Assembly (NCBI RefSeq): GCF_023715505.1
Contig: NZ_JAMBOH010000007.1
Location: forward strand, 124,001-188,000
Reading direction: 5' to 3'
DNA length: 64,000 nt
DNA from: Neobacillus cucumis
GTDB lineage: Bacteria; Bacillota; Bacilli; Bacillales_B; DSM-18226
Every line of letters begins with the position of its first letter. Position 1 is the stretch's first letter. Below, piece by piece: positions 33,315 through 41,730 of the stretch. Below the pieces are notes generated by a model. The model was not told the DNA's origin and ran no database searches. It saw only the letters and a list, made by a program, of their open reading frames with translations. Made by a program: the position numbers and the translations under genes.

Positions 33315-34490
33315 TTATTTAGCTGCCCCTTGGATGGACTTAGGTGCCTCTTGGTGGTAAACAAGTTTCCATGCATCTAATACATTTTCTTTCGTTACAT
33401 TTAAAGCTGGAACAGCTACATAGGCAGGTGCTTCCTTACCAAGTAAAGAATAACCAGCTAAAATCGCTTCTGAAATCCCCTGGTCATATGGCAGCTGAGC
33501 ACCTAGACCTTTAATCAAACCATTTGATGCAATGTCTAAAGCAACGTTTGTCCCTAAATCAATTGTCGTAATGACAAAATCTTTCTTTCCTGCCGTTCGT
33601 GCTGCTGCCAATGCACCTTCAGCTGGAACGTCCCAAACGACAAACATTCCATCAAGGTCACGATTTTTGGTCAGCATACCTGATGCTACTTTCTCTCCAT
33701 CGTTAGGGCCAATGATACCGCCGCGTTCAACGATTTTAATTTTTGGATATTTTTCTTTTATTGTTTTTTCAAAGGCTTCTGTACGCTGTTTGGTCACAAA
33801 GTAATCAGCATCATGATAGATTACGCCGATCTTCCCTTTTCCACCAAGCTGTTTCGCCATGATTTCAGCTGCTTGAACACCATTGCCATAGTTGTCTGCA
33901 GATACAACGCTCACATAATCCTTGCCGGCTTCTAATCCTTTTGGTTTATTATCCATGAACACGACTTTGACTCCTGCATCTGCCGCTTTCTTAAAAGCGG
34001 ATGCAGTTGAAACAGGGTCTACTGGTATCCCCACGATAATATCCGGCTTTTTAGCTAAAACTGTTTCGATGTCGGATACTTGTTTCTCAGCCTTGAACTG
34101 GGCATCAGTTACAGCTACGACTTTAATTCCCATCTTTGCAAAGGTTGCTTTTAAGCCATTGATTTGTGCTGTTGCCCAGTCATTACCAGCATAGTGCATG
34201 ACAATGGCCGCTTTGTATTTGCCTTCTTTGATTTTTTGCACCTCTTCTTCAGTAAGCTGCAATGTTTTTGCTGAAACAGCGGATTCTCCACTAGGACCTT
34301 TACTTAAAATTTCCTGATCGGGTATATCTTGATTAATCGTTATTGGGCCTGAACTTGCGGTTGTTTCTTCTGTTTTTGTGTTCTCTGTCTCTTTGCTTGT
34401 GCTGCTAGTTGTGCTATCCTTGCCGCAGCCGACAAGTGCGACGCTAGTGATAAATAGAATCATAGTAAAAACACTTAGTAACTTTTTCAT
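33315..34490 (-). CDS. CUT2-type sugar-binding lipoprotein 2 (Peripla_BP_4)
   Basis: 391 residues. The start was moved to the ATG after AAGGGGG. Lipobox LVGC, then a Ser/Thr/Glu-rich linker of about 30 residues, then the binding fold starting at TINQDIPDQEIL. It is the closest relative of the kinase-fused binding domain at 45143, sharing SADNYGNG, TKQRTE, VTKENVLDAWKLVY and other segments. First gene of the minus operon; two LacI-type operators lie 95-165 bases upstream. Confidence 0.86.
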   Translation of the reverse strand: MKKLLSVFTMILFITSVALVGCGKDSTTSSTSKETENTKTEETTASSGPITINQDIPDQEILSKGPSGESAVSAKTLQLTEEEVQKIKEGKYKAAIVMHYAGNDWATAQINGLKATFAKMGIKVVAVTDAQFKAEKQVSDIETVLAKKPDIIVGIPVDPVSTASAFKKAADAGVKVVFMDNKPKGLEAGKDYVSVVSADNYGNGVQAAEIMAKQLGGKGKIGVIYHDADYFVTKQRTEAFEKTIKEKYPKIKIVERGGIIGPNDGEKVASGMLTKNRDLDGMFVVWDVPAEGALAAARTAGKKDFVITTIDLGTNVALDIASNGLIKGLGAQLPYDQGISEAILAGYSLLGKEAPAYVAVPALNVTKENVLDAWKLVYHQEAPKSIQGAAK

Positions 34491-34584
34491 GACTTGCCCC
34501 CTTTTCATCGTTGTAACTTTTAATCCATTGATAGAAATACTGAAGTATTTTTATCGTTTTTATGTATCACATCCTCTCACTTAA

Positions 34585-34598
34585 TGTAATCGATTACA
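34585..34598. promoter_or_regulatory. LacI-type operator upstream of lipoprotein 2, site 1
   Basis: TGTAATCGATTACA, a perfect 14-base palindrome identical to the core of the site at 44011. The neighbouring site is centred 56 bases away. Confidence 0.65.
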
Positions 34599-34640
34599 AT
34601 TTTCCGTTAATTAATTTTTTACTGCTTTTCTCGGTGATTA

Positions 34641-34654
34641 TATAATCGATTACA
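34641..34654. promoter_or_regulatory. LacI-type operator upstream of lipoprotein 2, site 2
   Basis: TATAATCGATTACA, one change from the palindrome above. Its TATAAT part could also serve as a -10 element on the opposite strand. The 303-base gap holds only these sites and the operon-end hairpin. Confidence 0.55.
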
Positions 34655-34728
34655 ATTTTGGTTTTAAATTCACTTAAAAGAGGGGAAAAACACTTATTCT
34701 TATTATTAGCCCTTTTGAATAGATTAAC

Positions 34729-34773
34729 TGGGCGAACCAGTGGCATTTAAACGTACTGCATTCGCCCGGATAA
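34729..34773 (-). terminator. Possible terminator of the ABC/Gfo sugar operon
   Basis: Stem GGGCGAA / TTCGCCC with a partly paired loop (GCAGT / ACTGG). The T-run is weak on the minus strand. Confidence 0.4.
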
Positions 34774-34793
34774 TGCTTTTTTCAATTAGGTTA

Positions 34794-35636
34794 TTACTTA
34801 CATCCAATTCCTTTTAACTTTTCTGTCAAGTAATCAATGGATGTTTTTGCATACCAATCAGGATCTGCTTTTCTAGTACCAAATCCAATTTCCATTGAGA
34901 GGTAGCCCTTGTAATCGATTTCCTTTAATGCTTTTAATACGGAATCCCAATTTACCGTTCCTTGTCCAGGCGGTAAACGATCGTCATCCGAAATATGAAC
35001 ATGATGCAACTTATCTTTCATTTTATAAACATAATCACTCGGTACTTCATTACGATATAGGGCATGGAACGTATCAAACATCACTTTCACATTGGATTCA
35101 CCTGATTCTTCTGCCAACTGCAGGGCATCATCTGCCGATTCAATTAAATTACAATCAGCAGCTTGAGGTTCAACTACTAATGTGATTCCAAGGTCTTTCG
35201 CATATTTTGCCACATCTTGCAAACCTTCGCGGCTATACTTCCATGCTTCTTGTTTGTTCATACCAAAACCAAACCAGCCGGCAAGCCACATCACAGTTGG
35301 GCATTCCCAGTCATGCGCTAAACGAATGACTTCCTTATAATGATTGATCGTAAATTCACGCTCTTCTTTCAAAGCTGAACTTGGATTCACTCCAGGTCCT
35401 CCTCCAGGTGCGGGAAGCATTGCAGCTACATTAAGATTATTTCTTTTTAAATGCTGAAGAATTTCCTTACGTCTTTGTGTGGATAGATAATCAGGCCATG
35501 CATGCGGACTCGCACAACCTATTTCAATTCCATCATATCCAAATGCAGCAATTCGACTAATCACTTCTTCTAATGGATAAAAGGGCAACATGGATGGAAA
35601 AGAATTATAAACCCAAGTATTAAATGAAAGTTTCAT
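34794..35636 (-). CDS. Sugar phosphate isomerase/epimerase family protein, TIM barrel
   Basis: 280 residues from the ATG after GAGGAGGAT; the longer frame overlaps the next gene and is rejected. Metal-ligand motifs: Glu in LVVEPQAADCN, Asp in MFDTFHA, His in HHVHISDDDRLPPGQG, Glu in LSMEIGFG. It differs from the 3-epimerase-like pair in its ligand segments. It is last in the operon with the Gfo/Idh/MocA gene. Keto-sugar isomerase or lyase activity is possible; the substrate is unknown. Confidence 0.78.
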   Translation of the reverse strand: MKLSFNTWVYNSFPSMLPFYPLEEVISRIAAFGYDGIEIGCASPHAWPDYLSTQRRKEILQHLKRNNLNVAAMLPAPGGGPGVNPSSALKEEREFTINHYKEVIRLAHDWECPTVMWLAGWFGFGMNKQEAWKYSREGLQDVAKYAKDLGITLVVEPQAADCNLIESADDALQLAEESGESNVKVMFDTFHALYRNEVPSDYVYKMKDKLHHVHISDDDRLPPGQGTVNWDSVLKALKEIDYKGYLSMEIGFGTRKADPDWYAKTSIDYLTEKLKGIGCK

Positions 35637-35692
35637 TTTTTGATCCTCCTCAAAAATTAAGTCATAAAGCAAATTTTTGTTATTCAATGTGA

Positions 35693-36727
35693 TTATTCCC
35701 AAACAAACACAGCTTTTTCCGTTTTTCTTTCGTCAAACAAACGGAAAGCTGTTTCCGCTTCTTCCAATTTAAATTGGTGAGTAACCAACTTTTCTACAGG
35801 CAGATTCTTTCTAACAATAAACTCCGCAATTTCATCAAATTCTTGAATTGGGAAGTACCAAGAACCCATTACAGAAATCTGTTTTCGAATTAATTGCGCA
35901 CTTGGTTTGATTGTTGTCTCTTTACTTTCGCCGATAAAAGCGACACGTCCATGTGCTCTCACGCAATCTAATGCATCATTCTCACCGTAAGGGCTTCCGG
36001 AACAATCAATCGCAGCATCTGCACCAAGACCCTTTGTAATACGAGCGATTTCTTCTTGAACATTCATTGTTTTACCATTGATGGTATAGTCCGCACCCAA
36101 TTCCTTCGCAAGCTCCAAGCGCTCATCCAGCATATCAACAGCAATAACGGTTGCGCCTAATCCTTTAGCGATCATCACACCAGCGCCGCCCATAGGTCCC
36201 ATTCCAAAAATAACCAGGTAGTCTCTTCCTGAAATCCCCAATCTCTTTTGCGCGTGGTAAAGGGTTCCAACAGCGTCAGTTGAAACAGCAGCCGTTACGA
36301 AACTCATGCTATCTGGCAATCTCATACAGTTTTCAGCTGGAACGACCATGTACTCTGCGTCACCGCCGTGAGAGTCAAAGCCGATACATTTAAATTCTTT
36401 ACAGAACATTTTGTAGCCGCTCTTACAATGTGCACATTCACCACAGCCAAGAGCTAAGTAAACAGCAACTCTGTCACCCGCTTTGTAATTGGAAACGCCA
36501 GCTCCTACTTCCGTGATAACTCCTGCAGGTTCATGCCCTGGTACCGTGCATCCGCATTTTGTTCCTTCAAAAACGGAAGTTCCATAATATAAGCTCATAT
36601 CGCTTCTGCAGATCGCTGATGCTTTTAACTGAACTAATACTTCCCCTTGGCCAGGCGTTGGAATTTCAACCTGGCGAATCTCTACCTTTTTATCTCCTGG
36701 AAAAAATACAGCATTCATTGTTGTCAT
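35693..36727 (-). CDS. Zinc-dependent alcohol dehydrogenase (copy B)
   Basis: 344 residues, MDR family. AICRSDMSLYYG and GHEPAGVITEVG hold the catalytic zinc ligands; GCGECAHCKSGYKMFC holds the structural-zinc cysteines; the Rossmann segment contains FGMGPMGGAGVMIAKGLGA. The start was set at the ATG seven bases after TTGGAGG. It is only distantly similar to copy A at 30063. It is separated from the upstream isomerase by two hairpins. Confidence 0.85.
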   Translation of the reverse strand: MTTMNAVFFPGDKKVEIRQVEIPTPGQGEVLVQLKASAICRSDMSLYYGTSVFEGTKCGCTVPGHEPAGVITEVGAGVSNYKAGDRVAVYLALGCGECAHCKSGYKMFCKEFKCIGFDSHGGDAEYMVVPAENCMRLPDSMSFVTAAVSTDAVGTLYHAQKRLGISGRDYLVIFGMGPMGGAGVMIAKGLGATVIAVDMLDERLELAKELGADYTINGKTMNVQEEIARITKGLGADAAIDCSGSPYGENDALDCVRAHGRVAFIGESKETTIKPSAQLIRKQISVMGSWYFPIQEFDEIAEFIVRKNLPVEKLVTHQFKLEEAETAFRLFDERKTEKAVFVWE

Positions 36728-36800
36728 TGTACTGCCTCCAATCATTCATCATTAATTTTGAAAAACAATTATCCTATCATATTTCCTTGAAATGAGCTGC

Positions 36801-36855
36801 GGGAGGGAACAGCCCCTCCCTTTGGAAGCAAGAGAACCGTCCCCATGCTTCCAAA
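36801..36855. repeat. Two adjacent intergenic stem-loops
   Basis: First GGGAGGG / CCCTCCC; second TTTGGAAGCA / TGCTTCCAAA, 10 bp, around a 15-base loop AGAGAACCGTCCCCA. No clear T-run. The second looks like dispersed Bacillus intergenic hairpins, from memory, and is placed inside the operon. Confidence 0.45.
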
Positions 36856-36858
36856 AAA

Positions 36859-37830
36859 TTAAGCCCACCACATCTCGGTAATTTTCTCCTTGAACATGGC
36901 CCCTTTTAAGAGAGTAATAGCTTTGCTTAGTCCCTCGTCGGTGGAAGCAAGCATATCTTCATGTTCGATGGAAATGACATAATCGTATCCGACCGCTTGA
37001 AGGGCACTTACTATGTCTTTCCACATTTTTTCGTCCGAGCCGTATCCGACTGATCTAAATGTCCAAGAGCGGTCTAAAATTTGGCTATAATGCTTTGTAT
37101 CTAGAACACCATTAATCTTTATATTTGCTTGATCTAAATATGTGTCCTTCGCATGGAAATGGAAAATCGCATTTTCCCTGCCCAGCTTCTTTATCGCCTC
37201 GACCGGGTCAATTCCTTGCCAAACGAGGTGGCTCGGATCAAAGTTTGCTCCAATGTTTTCTCCTGCATGTTCCCTTAACTTCAGTAAGGTTTCAGGATTA
37301 TAAACGACAAAACCTGGGTGCATTTCAAAAGCAATTTGCTGAATGCCATGCTCTTTCGCGAATTTTGCTTCCTCTTTCCAATAAGGAATAACGACTTCGT
37401 TCCATTGCCAGTTCAGCACTTCTAAATATTCCGGAGGCCATGAGCATGTAACCCAGTTTGGATTTTTTGCACTGATATGATCACCCGGACAGCCGGAGAA
37501 GCCATTGATAACAGGAATTTCCAAAAGTTCTGAAAGTAATACCGTTTTTCGCCAAACGTCATGTGACTCTTGAGCAATGTTTACATTTGGATGAAGCGGG
37601 TTACCGTGGCAGCTTAAGCCGCTGATCGTTATTCCCCTAGTTCCAAGCGCTCTCAGGAATGATTTTCTTTTTTCAGGAGATTCAAGCAATTCATCCGGAT
37701 TACAGTGATGATTGCCGGGATAATTCCCTGTCCCCAATTCAACGGCCTCCACACCCATGGCTGCCAGTTTATCCAACATTTCTTCAAAAGGCAGGTTCTG
37801 ATACAAGGGGGTAAATACACCTAATTTCAC
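36859..37830 (-). CDS. Sugar phosphate isomerase/epimerase family protein paired with a Gfo/Idh/MocA oxidoreductase
   Basis: 323 residues, start GTG after AAGGAGG, overlapping the oxidoreductase stop codon (GTGA). Barrel ligand motifs: Glu in IAFEMHPGFVVYN, Asp in NFDPSHLVWQGID, His in FHFHAKDTYLD, Glu in ISIEHED. This longer subfamily often travels with Gfo/Idh/MocA dehydrogenases. In known 3-keto-glycoside systems (for example the DgpA/DgpC C-glycoside pathway) such pairs oxidise a sugar at C3 and then cleave or isomerise it. The same logic is inferred here. Confidence 0.8.
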   Translation of the reverse strand: MKLGVFTPLYQNLPFEEMLDKLAAMGVEAVELGTGNYPGNHHCNPDELLESPEKRKSFLRALGTRGITISGLSCHGNPLHPNVNIAQESHDVWRKTVLLSELLEIPVINGFSGCPGDHISAKNPNWVTCSWPPEYLEVLNWQWNEVVIPYWKEEAKFAKEHGIQQIAFEMHPGFVVYNPETLLKLREHAGENIGANFDPSHLVWQGIDPVEAIKKLGRENAIFHFHAKDTYLDQANIKINGVLDTKHYSQILDRSWTFRSVGYGSDEKMWKDIVSALQAVGYDYVISIEHEDMLASTDEGLSKAITLLKGAMFKEKITEMWWA

Positions 37831-39005
37831 GCAAGTACCTCCTTGCTAGCCTGAACCTTCACCCATTTCTGCTGCTGGTTACTTTCTAAGATTGCGTCTG
37901 TGATACACATCGAAAGGTGCCCGTCTGCAAATGTCGCAAAATTAGACTTGTCTGTTTTCAAGCTTTTGCCATCGCGAACAAACGAGTAGAAATTCAACAT
38001 CATATTTTTCAAAGCATCTGGCCAGCCTTCATTATGCCCTCCAGGATGATGAATAGCAGACCTTGCCTCCGGCGAAAACAACGCAGGATCCGCTAATAGA
38101 ACTTCATTTGCTTTATCCCGGTGCCCGATCCATAGCTTCTCTGGTTCTTCTTGGTTCCAGAATATTGAAGCTTGACTTCCATTAATCTCAAAGCTTAATC
38201 TATTTTTCCGTCCCGCACTGACTTGAGATACCGTAAAGACTCCTCGTGCTCCATCTTCAAACCGGACAAGAACAGATGCATAATCTTCTGTATTAATTGG
38301 TACATCTTCATATTGCATATCTTCCGCCGTCTGTGCCCCAAAAGTAGCTACGTTTCCTGTCGGTTTCTTTCTTACTGGAACAACAGTTGATAAATCGGCA
38401 AAAACTTCGACAATCCTTTTGCCTGTTACAAATTGGACGGTATCACACCAATGGGAACCAATGTCCGCTACTGCGCGTGACTTTCCGCCTACTTCCGGCG
38501 CCAAACGCCAGTTGTAGTCGGTTTCATATAATAACCAGTCCTGCAAGTAGCTTCCGTGAACCAAGTTCACTTTCCCAAGATCACCTTCAGTGATTTTCGC
38601 TTTTAAGTTTTGCACACTCGCATGCTGTCTGTAATTAAAGTTCACCGCATGGATGACGCCTTGTTTTTCTGCTAACTCCAACAATTCTGCTGATTCATCA
38701 CTGTTCATAGCCAGTGGTTTCTCTGAGACAACATGCTTTCCAGCTAAAATAATCTCTTTATTAATGGCAAAATGAAGATGATTTGGTGTGCAATTGTGCA
38801 CTACCTGGATTTCACTGTCTCTCAGCATTTCTCGGTAATCACCAAAGGCCTTCGGAATTCCAAGCTCAGCTGCCTTTTTTTCAGCCATTTCTTGACTGGT
38901 TTCCGCCAAACCAGCTACTTCTACAAAACCAAGCCTTCTAATGGCTTCTATGTGAGTCGGCCCGATAAAACCAGTACCGATGATACCAACTTTAATCTTC
39001 TCCAT
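37827..39005 (-). CDS. Gfo/Idh/MocA family oxidoreductase
   Basis: 392 residues. The N-terminal Rossmann fold has VGIIGTGFIGPTH; the catalytic lysine lies in SEKPLAM; the C-terminal domain has ADIGSHWCDTVQF with the usual Asp-x-x-x-His pair. Members oxidise sugars, inositols or glycosides with NAD(P). It is in an operon with the CUT2 transporter and two isomerases, consistent with oxidation of the imported sugar. Start follows AGGAGGAAG. Confidence 0.85.
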   Translation of the reverse strand: MEKIKVGIIGTGFIGPTHIEAIRRLGFVEVAGLAETSQEMAEKKAAELGIPKAFGDYREMLRDSEIQVVHNCTPNHLHFAINKEIILAGKHVVSEKPLAMNSDESAELLELAEKQGVIHAVNFNYRQHASVQNLKAKITEGDLGKVNLVHGSYLQDWLLYETDYNWRLAPEVGGKSRAVADIGSHWCDTVQFVTGKRIVEVFADLSTVVPVRKKPTGNVATFGAQTAEDMQYEDVPINTEDYASVLVRFEDGARGVFTVSQVSAGRKNRLSFEINGSQASIFWNQEEPEKLWIGHRDKANEVLLADPALFSPEARSAIHHPGGHNEGWPDALKNMMLNFYSFVRDGKSLKTDKSNFATFADGHLSMCITDAILESNQQQKWVKVQASKEVLA

Positions 39006-39086
39006 ATTTCTTCCTCCTGTTCAAAAGTTGATCGTGTTGTTCAAGGATGCAAATTTATAGACCTTATAGAGCCATTCCGCCCGCCG

Positions 39087-39170
39087 CTTTTATCATTAAT
39101 TCCGCCAATTTCCGAGGAAATTCCGCCATTTTTCTCATTAATTCCGTCAATTTCCGGGGGAATTCCGCAG
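39087..39170. repeat. Two tandem 42-bp repeats inside the sugar operon
   Basis: Units share TCATTAATTCCG, CAATTTCCG and AATTCCGC at a period of 42 bases. They lie in the 200-base gap between the permease and oxidoreductase genes. Confidence 0.55.
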
Positions 39171-39207
39171 AATTTTGCTATTATTCCGCGGAAACCTCTA
39201 TTAAAAA

Positions 39208-40188
39208 TTACCTCTTCAACGCTTTCTTACCGAAAGCCACCGCCAAGATAATGATAATTCCTTTGATAATCATTTGCTGGCTGACATCAAGACCCATGAT
39301 AATCAAACCATTGTTGATCGTACCAATCATTAAGGAACCAACAATCGTTCCGATAATCGTTCCTACACCGCCAAACAAGCTTGTCCCACCAAGGATAACC
39401 GCAGCAATAACAGAAAGCTCATCCCCTTCACCGAAGGAAAAACGTCCGGCATTCATACGGCCTGCATAAAGGAGACCAGCTAAACCAGCCATTAAACCAG
39501 TTGCAAGGAATACCATTAGCTTGATCTTCATTGTCTTTACGCCAGAGAATCTTGCCGCATTTTCGTTACCACCTGTCGCCAATACCTGACGGCCAAAAGA
39601 TGTTTTACGAAGTAAGATATGAGCAATCACTGTAAATACTAGAGTCCAAATAAGTAGAACTGGAATCGGCCCAATGTCCCCTGAACCAAAGATGAAATTG
39701 AAATTTGCGTCTACAATCGGAACTGGAGCAGTATCTGTAACCCACATCGCAGCACCTTTAACAGCTCCCATTGTTCCAAGTGTTACTAAGAAAGAAGGAA
39801 TCGCTACTTTTGTTACTAGCAAACCATTGATTAATCCAACCACAAGTCCAGTACCTACACCGCCGATGAGTCCACCAATAATGCCATAACCCGCTTGGAT
39901 GGCTAATGCACCGACTAGAGAAGAAAGGGCCGCAATGGAACCAACAGAAAGGTCAATCTCCCCTGTACTAATAACAAATGTCATTGCCAACGCCATCAAA
40001 GAAATCGTCGCTGTTTGTCTAACAATGTTTAATAAGTTCCCTGAGGTTAAGAAACCTTCATCACTTAAGCTGATAGAAAAATAGATTAATACGCCCACGA
40101 AGGCAAAATAGACAATATAATTACGCCACTCGAATCCTTTCAATGAAGGAGTTGCTGGCTTTTGAATACTAGAAACCTTGGATTGCAT
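39208..40188 (-). CDS. CUT2 sugar ABC transporter permease (RbsC family)
   Basis: 326 residues, about 9-10 helices. FVISTGEIDLSVGSIAALSS and VILGGTSLFGGVGTIIGTIV are the family loops. Its start lies inside the ATPase gene (20-base overlap) after GAGGAGG, so it is translationally coupled. It is the only permease for the three related lipoproteins encoded nearby. Confidence 0.88.
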   Translation of the reverse strand: MQSKVSSIQKPATPSLKGFEWRNYIVYFAFVGVLIYFSISLSDEGFLTSGNLLNIVRQTATISLMALAMTFVISTGEIDLSVGSIAALSSLVGALAIQAGYGIIGGLIGGVGTGLVVGLINGLLVTKVAIPSFLVTLGTMGAVKGAAMWVTDTAPVPIVDANFNFIFGSGDIGPIPVLLIWTLVFTVIAHILLRKTSFGRQVLATGGNENAARFSGVKTMKIKLMVFLATGLMAGLAGLLYAGRMNAGRFSFGEGDELSVIAAVILGGTSLFGGVGTIIGTIVGSLMIGTINNGLIIMGLDVSQQMIIKGIIIILAVAFGKKALKR

Positions 40189-41665
40189 ATTGTAATTCCT
40201 CCTCTGATTTAATCTCCCTGCGGGTCATTTCCTTTTTAATTTTCCCATCATGCATGACGATCACACGGTCACTTAAAGCAAGCAGTTCTGGGAGTTCGGA
40301 GGAGACCACAAGGATTGCCTTGCCGTTTTCGGCCATGGCTCTAATAATCTCCACAATTTCCGTTTTTGCACCAATATCCACACCAATCGTTGGTTCATCT
40401 AACATCAAGACAGTAGGGTCGTTCGCCAGCCATTTAGCTAGAACGATTTTTTGCTGATTACCGCCCGATAACAACCCGGCCTTTTTAAAAATATTATCCG
40501 TTTTAATATTTAACTTCCTTACAAATTCATTACTAATCTCATTGGATTTCTTACTATCAATAAAAGCTCCTTTTTTCACCTTCGAAAGAATTGGAAGAAT
40601 CATATTATCCTTGACACTATGTTCAAGGACCAATCCTTGCATCCTGCGGTCCTCCGGAATCAGTGCAAGTCCGGCTTCTATGGCATTCTTAGGATTCTTA
40701 ATGGATTGTTTTTGACCACTGATGTAGATGTCTCCACTCTTAATTGGGTCAATCCCAAAGAGATTTCGAAGTAATTCCGTCCGGCCGCTTCCCATTAACC
40801 CGGCAATTCCAACGATTTCACCCGGCTGAATTTTTAGATTAATATCTTGGACATGTTCGGCACTTAAGTTTCTTACTTCAAAAATGGGCGGCACGTCCGT
40901 TGCGTAGGAACGTTCTTTCCATTCAAACGCTTGGTCAAATTGCATACCGACTATATGTGAAATTACAGTATCAAGATCGGTTTCACTGCATTTTTCTGTT
41001 GTGATATATCGGCCATCACGCATAATCGTGATTCGGTCACATATTTCAAAGATTTCATCCATCCGGTGAGAAATATAGATGATGGAATAACCTTTTGCTT
41101 TCAATTTGTTAATAAAACTAAAGAGTACTTCCGTTTCATTTTTGGTTAAGGACGAGGTTGGCTCATCCATAATCAGAATCTTTGCTTCTTGGGAAAGTGC
41201 TTTGGCAATTTCCGTCATCTGCCAATAGCCAACCCCCAAATTTTGAACTACATCATTGGGTCTAATATCTACGCCTAATTCTTCAAGCAATTTTTCTGTT
41301 TTCTTCTCACAATCCTTATCATCGAGCAGCCCTAATGATGTTTTCTTCTCACGAGTAAGATAGATGTTTTGGGCGACGGTAAGGGTAGGAATTAAACTAA
41401 ACTCTTGGAAAATCATCGATATATTATTCTTTTGAGCATCATCATAACTTTTAATGCTTACCGGTTTTCCTTCAATTAAAATCTCGCCGCTGTCTGCAGA
41501 GTATACGCCTGTGAGGATTTTCATTAACGTCGATTTCCCGGCACCATTTCCCCCCATCAAGGCGTGAACTTCACCTTTTTTGACGGAAAAATGGACATCG
41601 TTTAAAACGGTAATCCCATTAAAAGCTTTATTAATACCTCTCATTTCGAGAATCGGTTGTTCCAT
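40169..41665 (-). CDS. CUT2 sugar ABC transporter ATP-binding protein (RbsA-like)
   Basis: 498 residues, two ABC domains. First: Walker A GGNGAGKST, Walker B ILIMDEPTSSLT. Second: modified Walker A GLMGSGRTEL (the usual Arg variant of this class), signature LLSGGNQQKIVLAKWL, Walker B VLMLDEPTIGVDIG. It energises the permease encoded just below. Start follows AAGGTGA. Confidence 0.9.
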   Translation of the reverse strand: MEQPILEMRGINKAFNGITVLNDVHFSVKKGEVHALMGGNGAGKSTLMKILTGVYSADSGEILIEGKPVSIKSYDDAQKNNISMIFQEFSLIPTLTVAQNIYLTREKKTSLGLLDDKDCEKKTEKLLEELGVDIRPNDVVQNLGVGYWQMTEIAKALSQEAKILIMDEPTSSLTKNETEVLFSFINKLKAKGYSIIYISHRMDEIFEICDRITIMRDGRYITTEKCSETDLDTVISHIVGMQFDQAFEWKERSYATDVPPIFEVRNLSAEHVQDINLKIQPGEIVGIAGLMGSGRTELLRNLFGIDPIKSGDIYISGQKQSIKNPKNAIEAGLALIPEDRRMQGLVLEHSVKDNMILPILSKVKKGAFIDSKKSNEISNEFVRKLNIKTDNIFKKAGLLSGGNQQKIVLAKWLANDPTVLMLDEPTIGVDIGAKTEIVEIIRAMAENGKAILVVSSELPELLALSDRVIVMHDGKIKKEMTRREIKSEEELQYAIQGF

Positions 41666-41689
41666 CCAAGTTCACCTTCTTTTTATGTT

Positions 41690-41715
41690 AGAGGCTGCTT
41701 TCAAAAGCAGCCTCT
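41690..41715 (-). other. Hairpin between lipoprotein 3 and ATPase genes
   Basis: Stem AGAGGCTGCTTT / AAAGCAGCCTCT (T-run only on the plus strand). On the transcribed strand it probably stabilises the upstream binding-protein message. Confidence 0.5.
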
Positions 41716-41730
41716 ATCCTTTTTTTAAAA

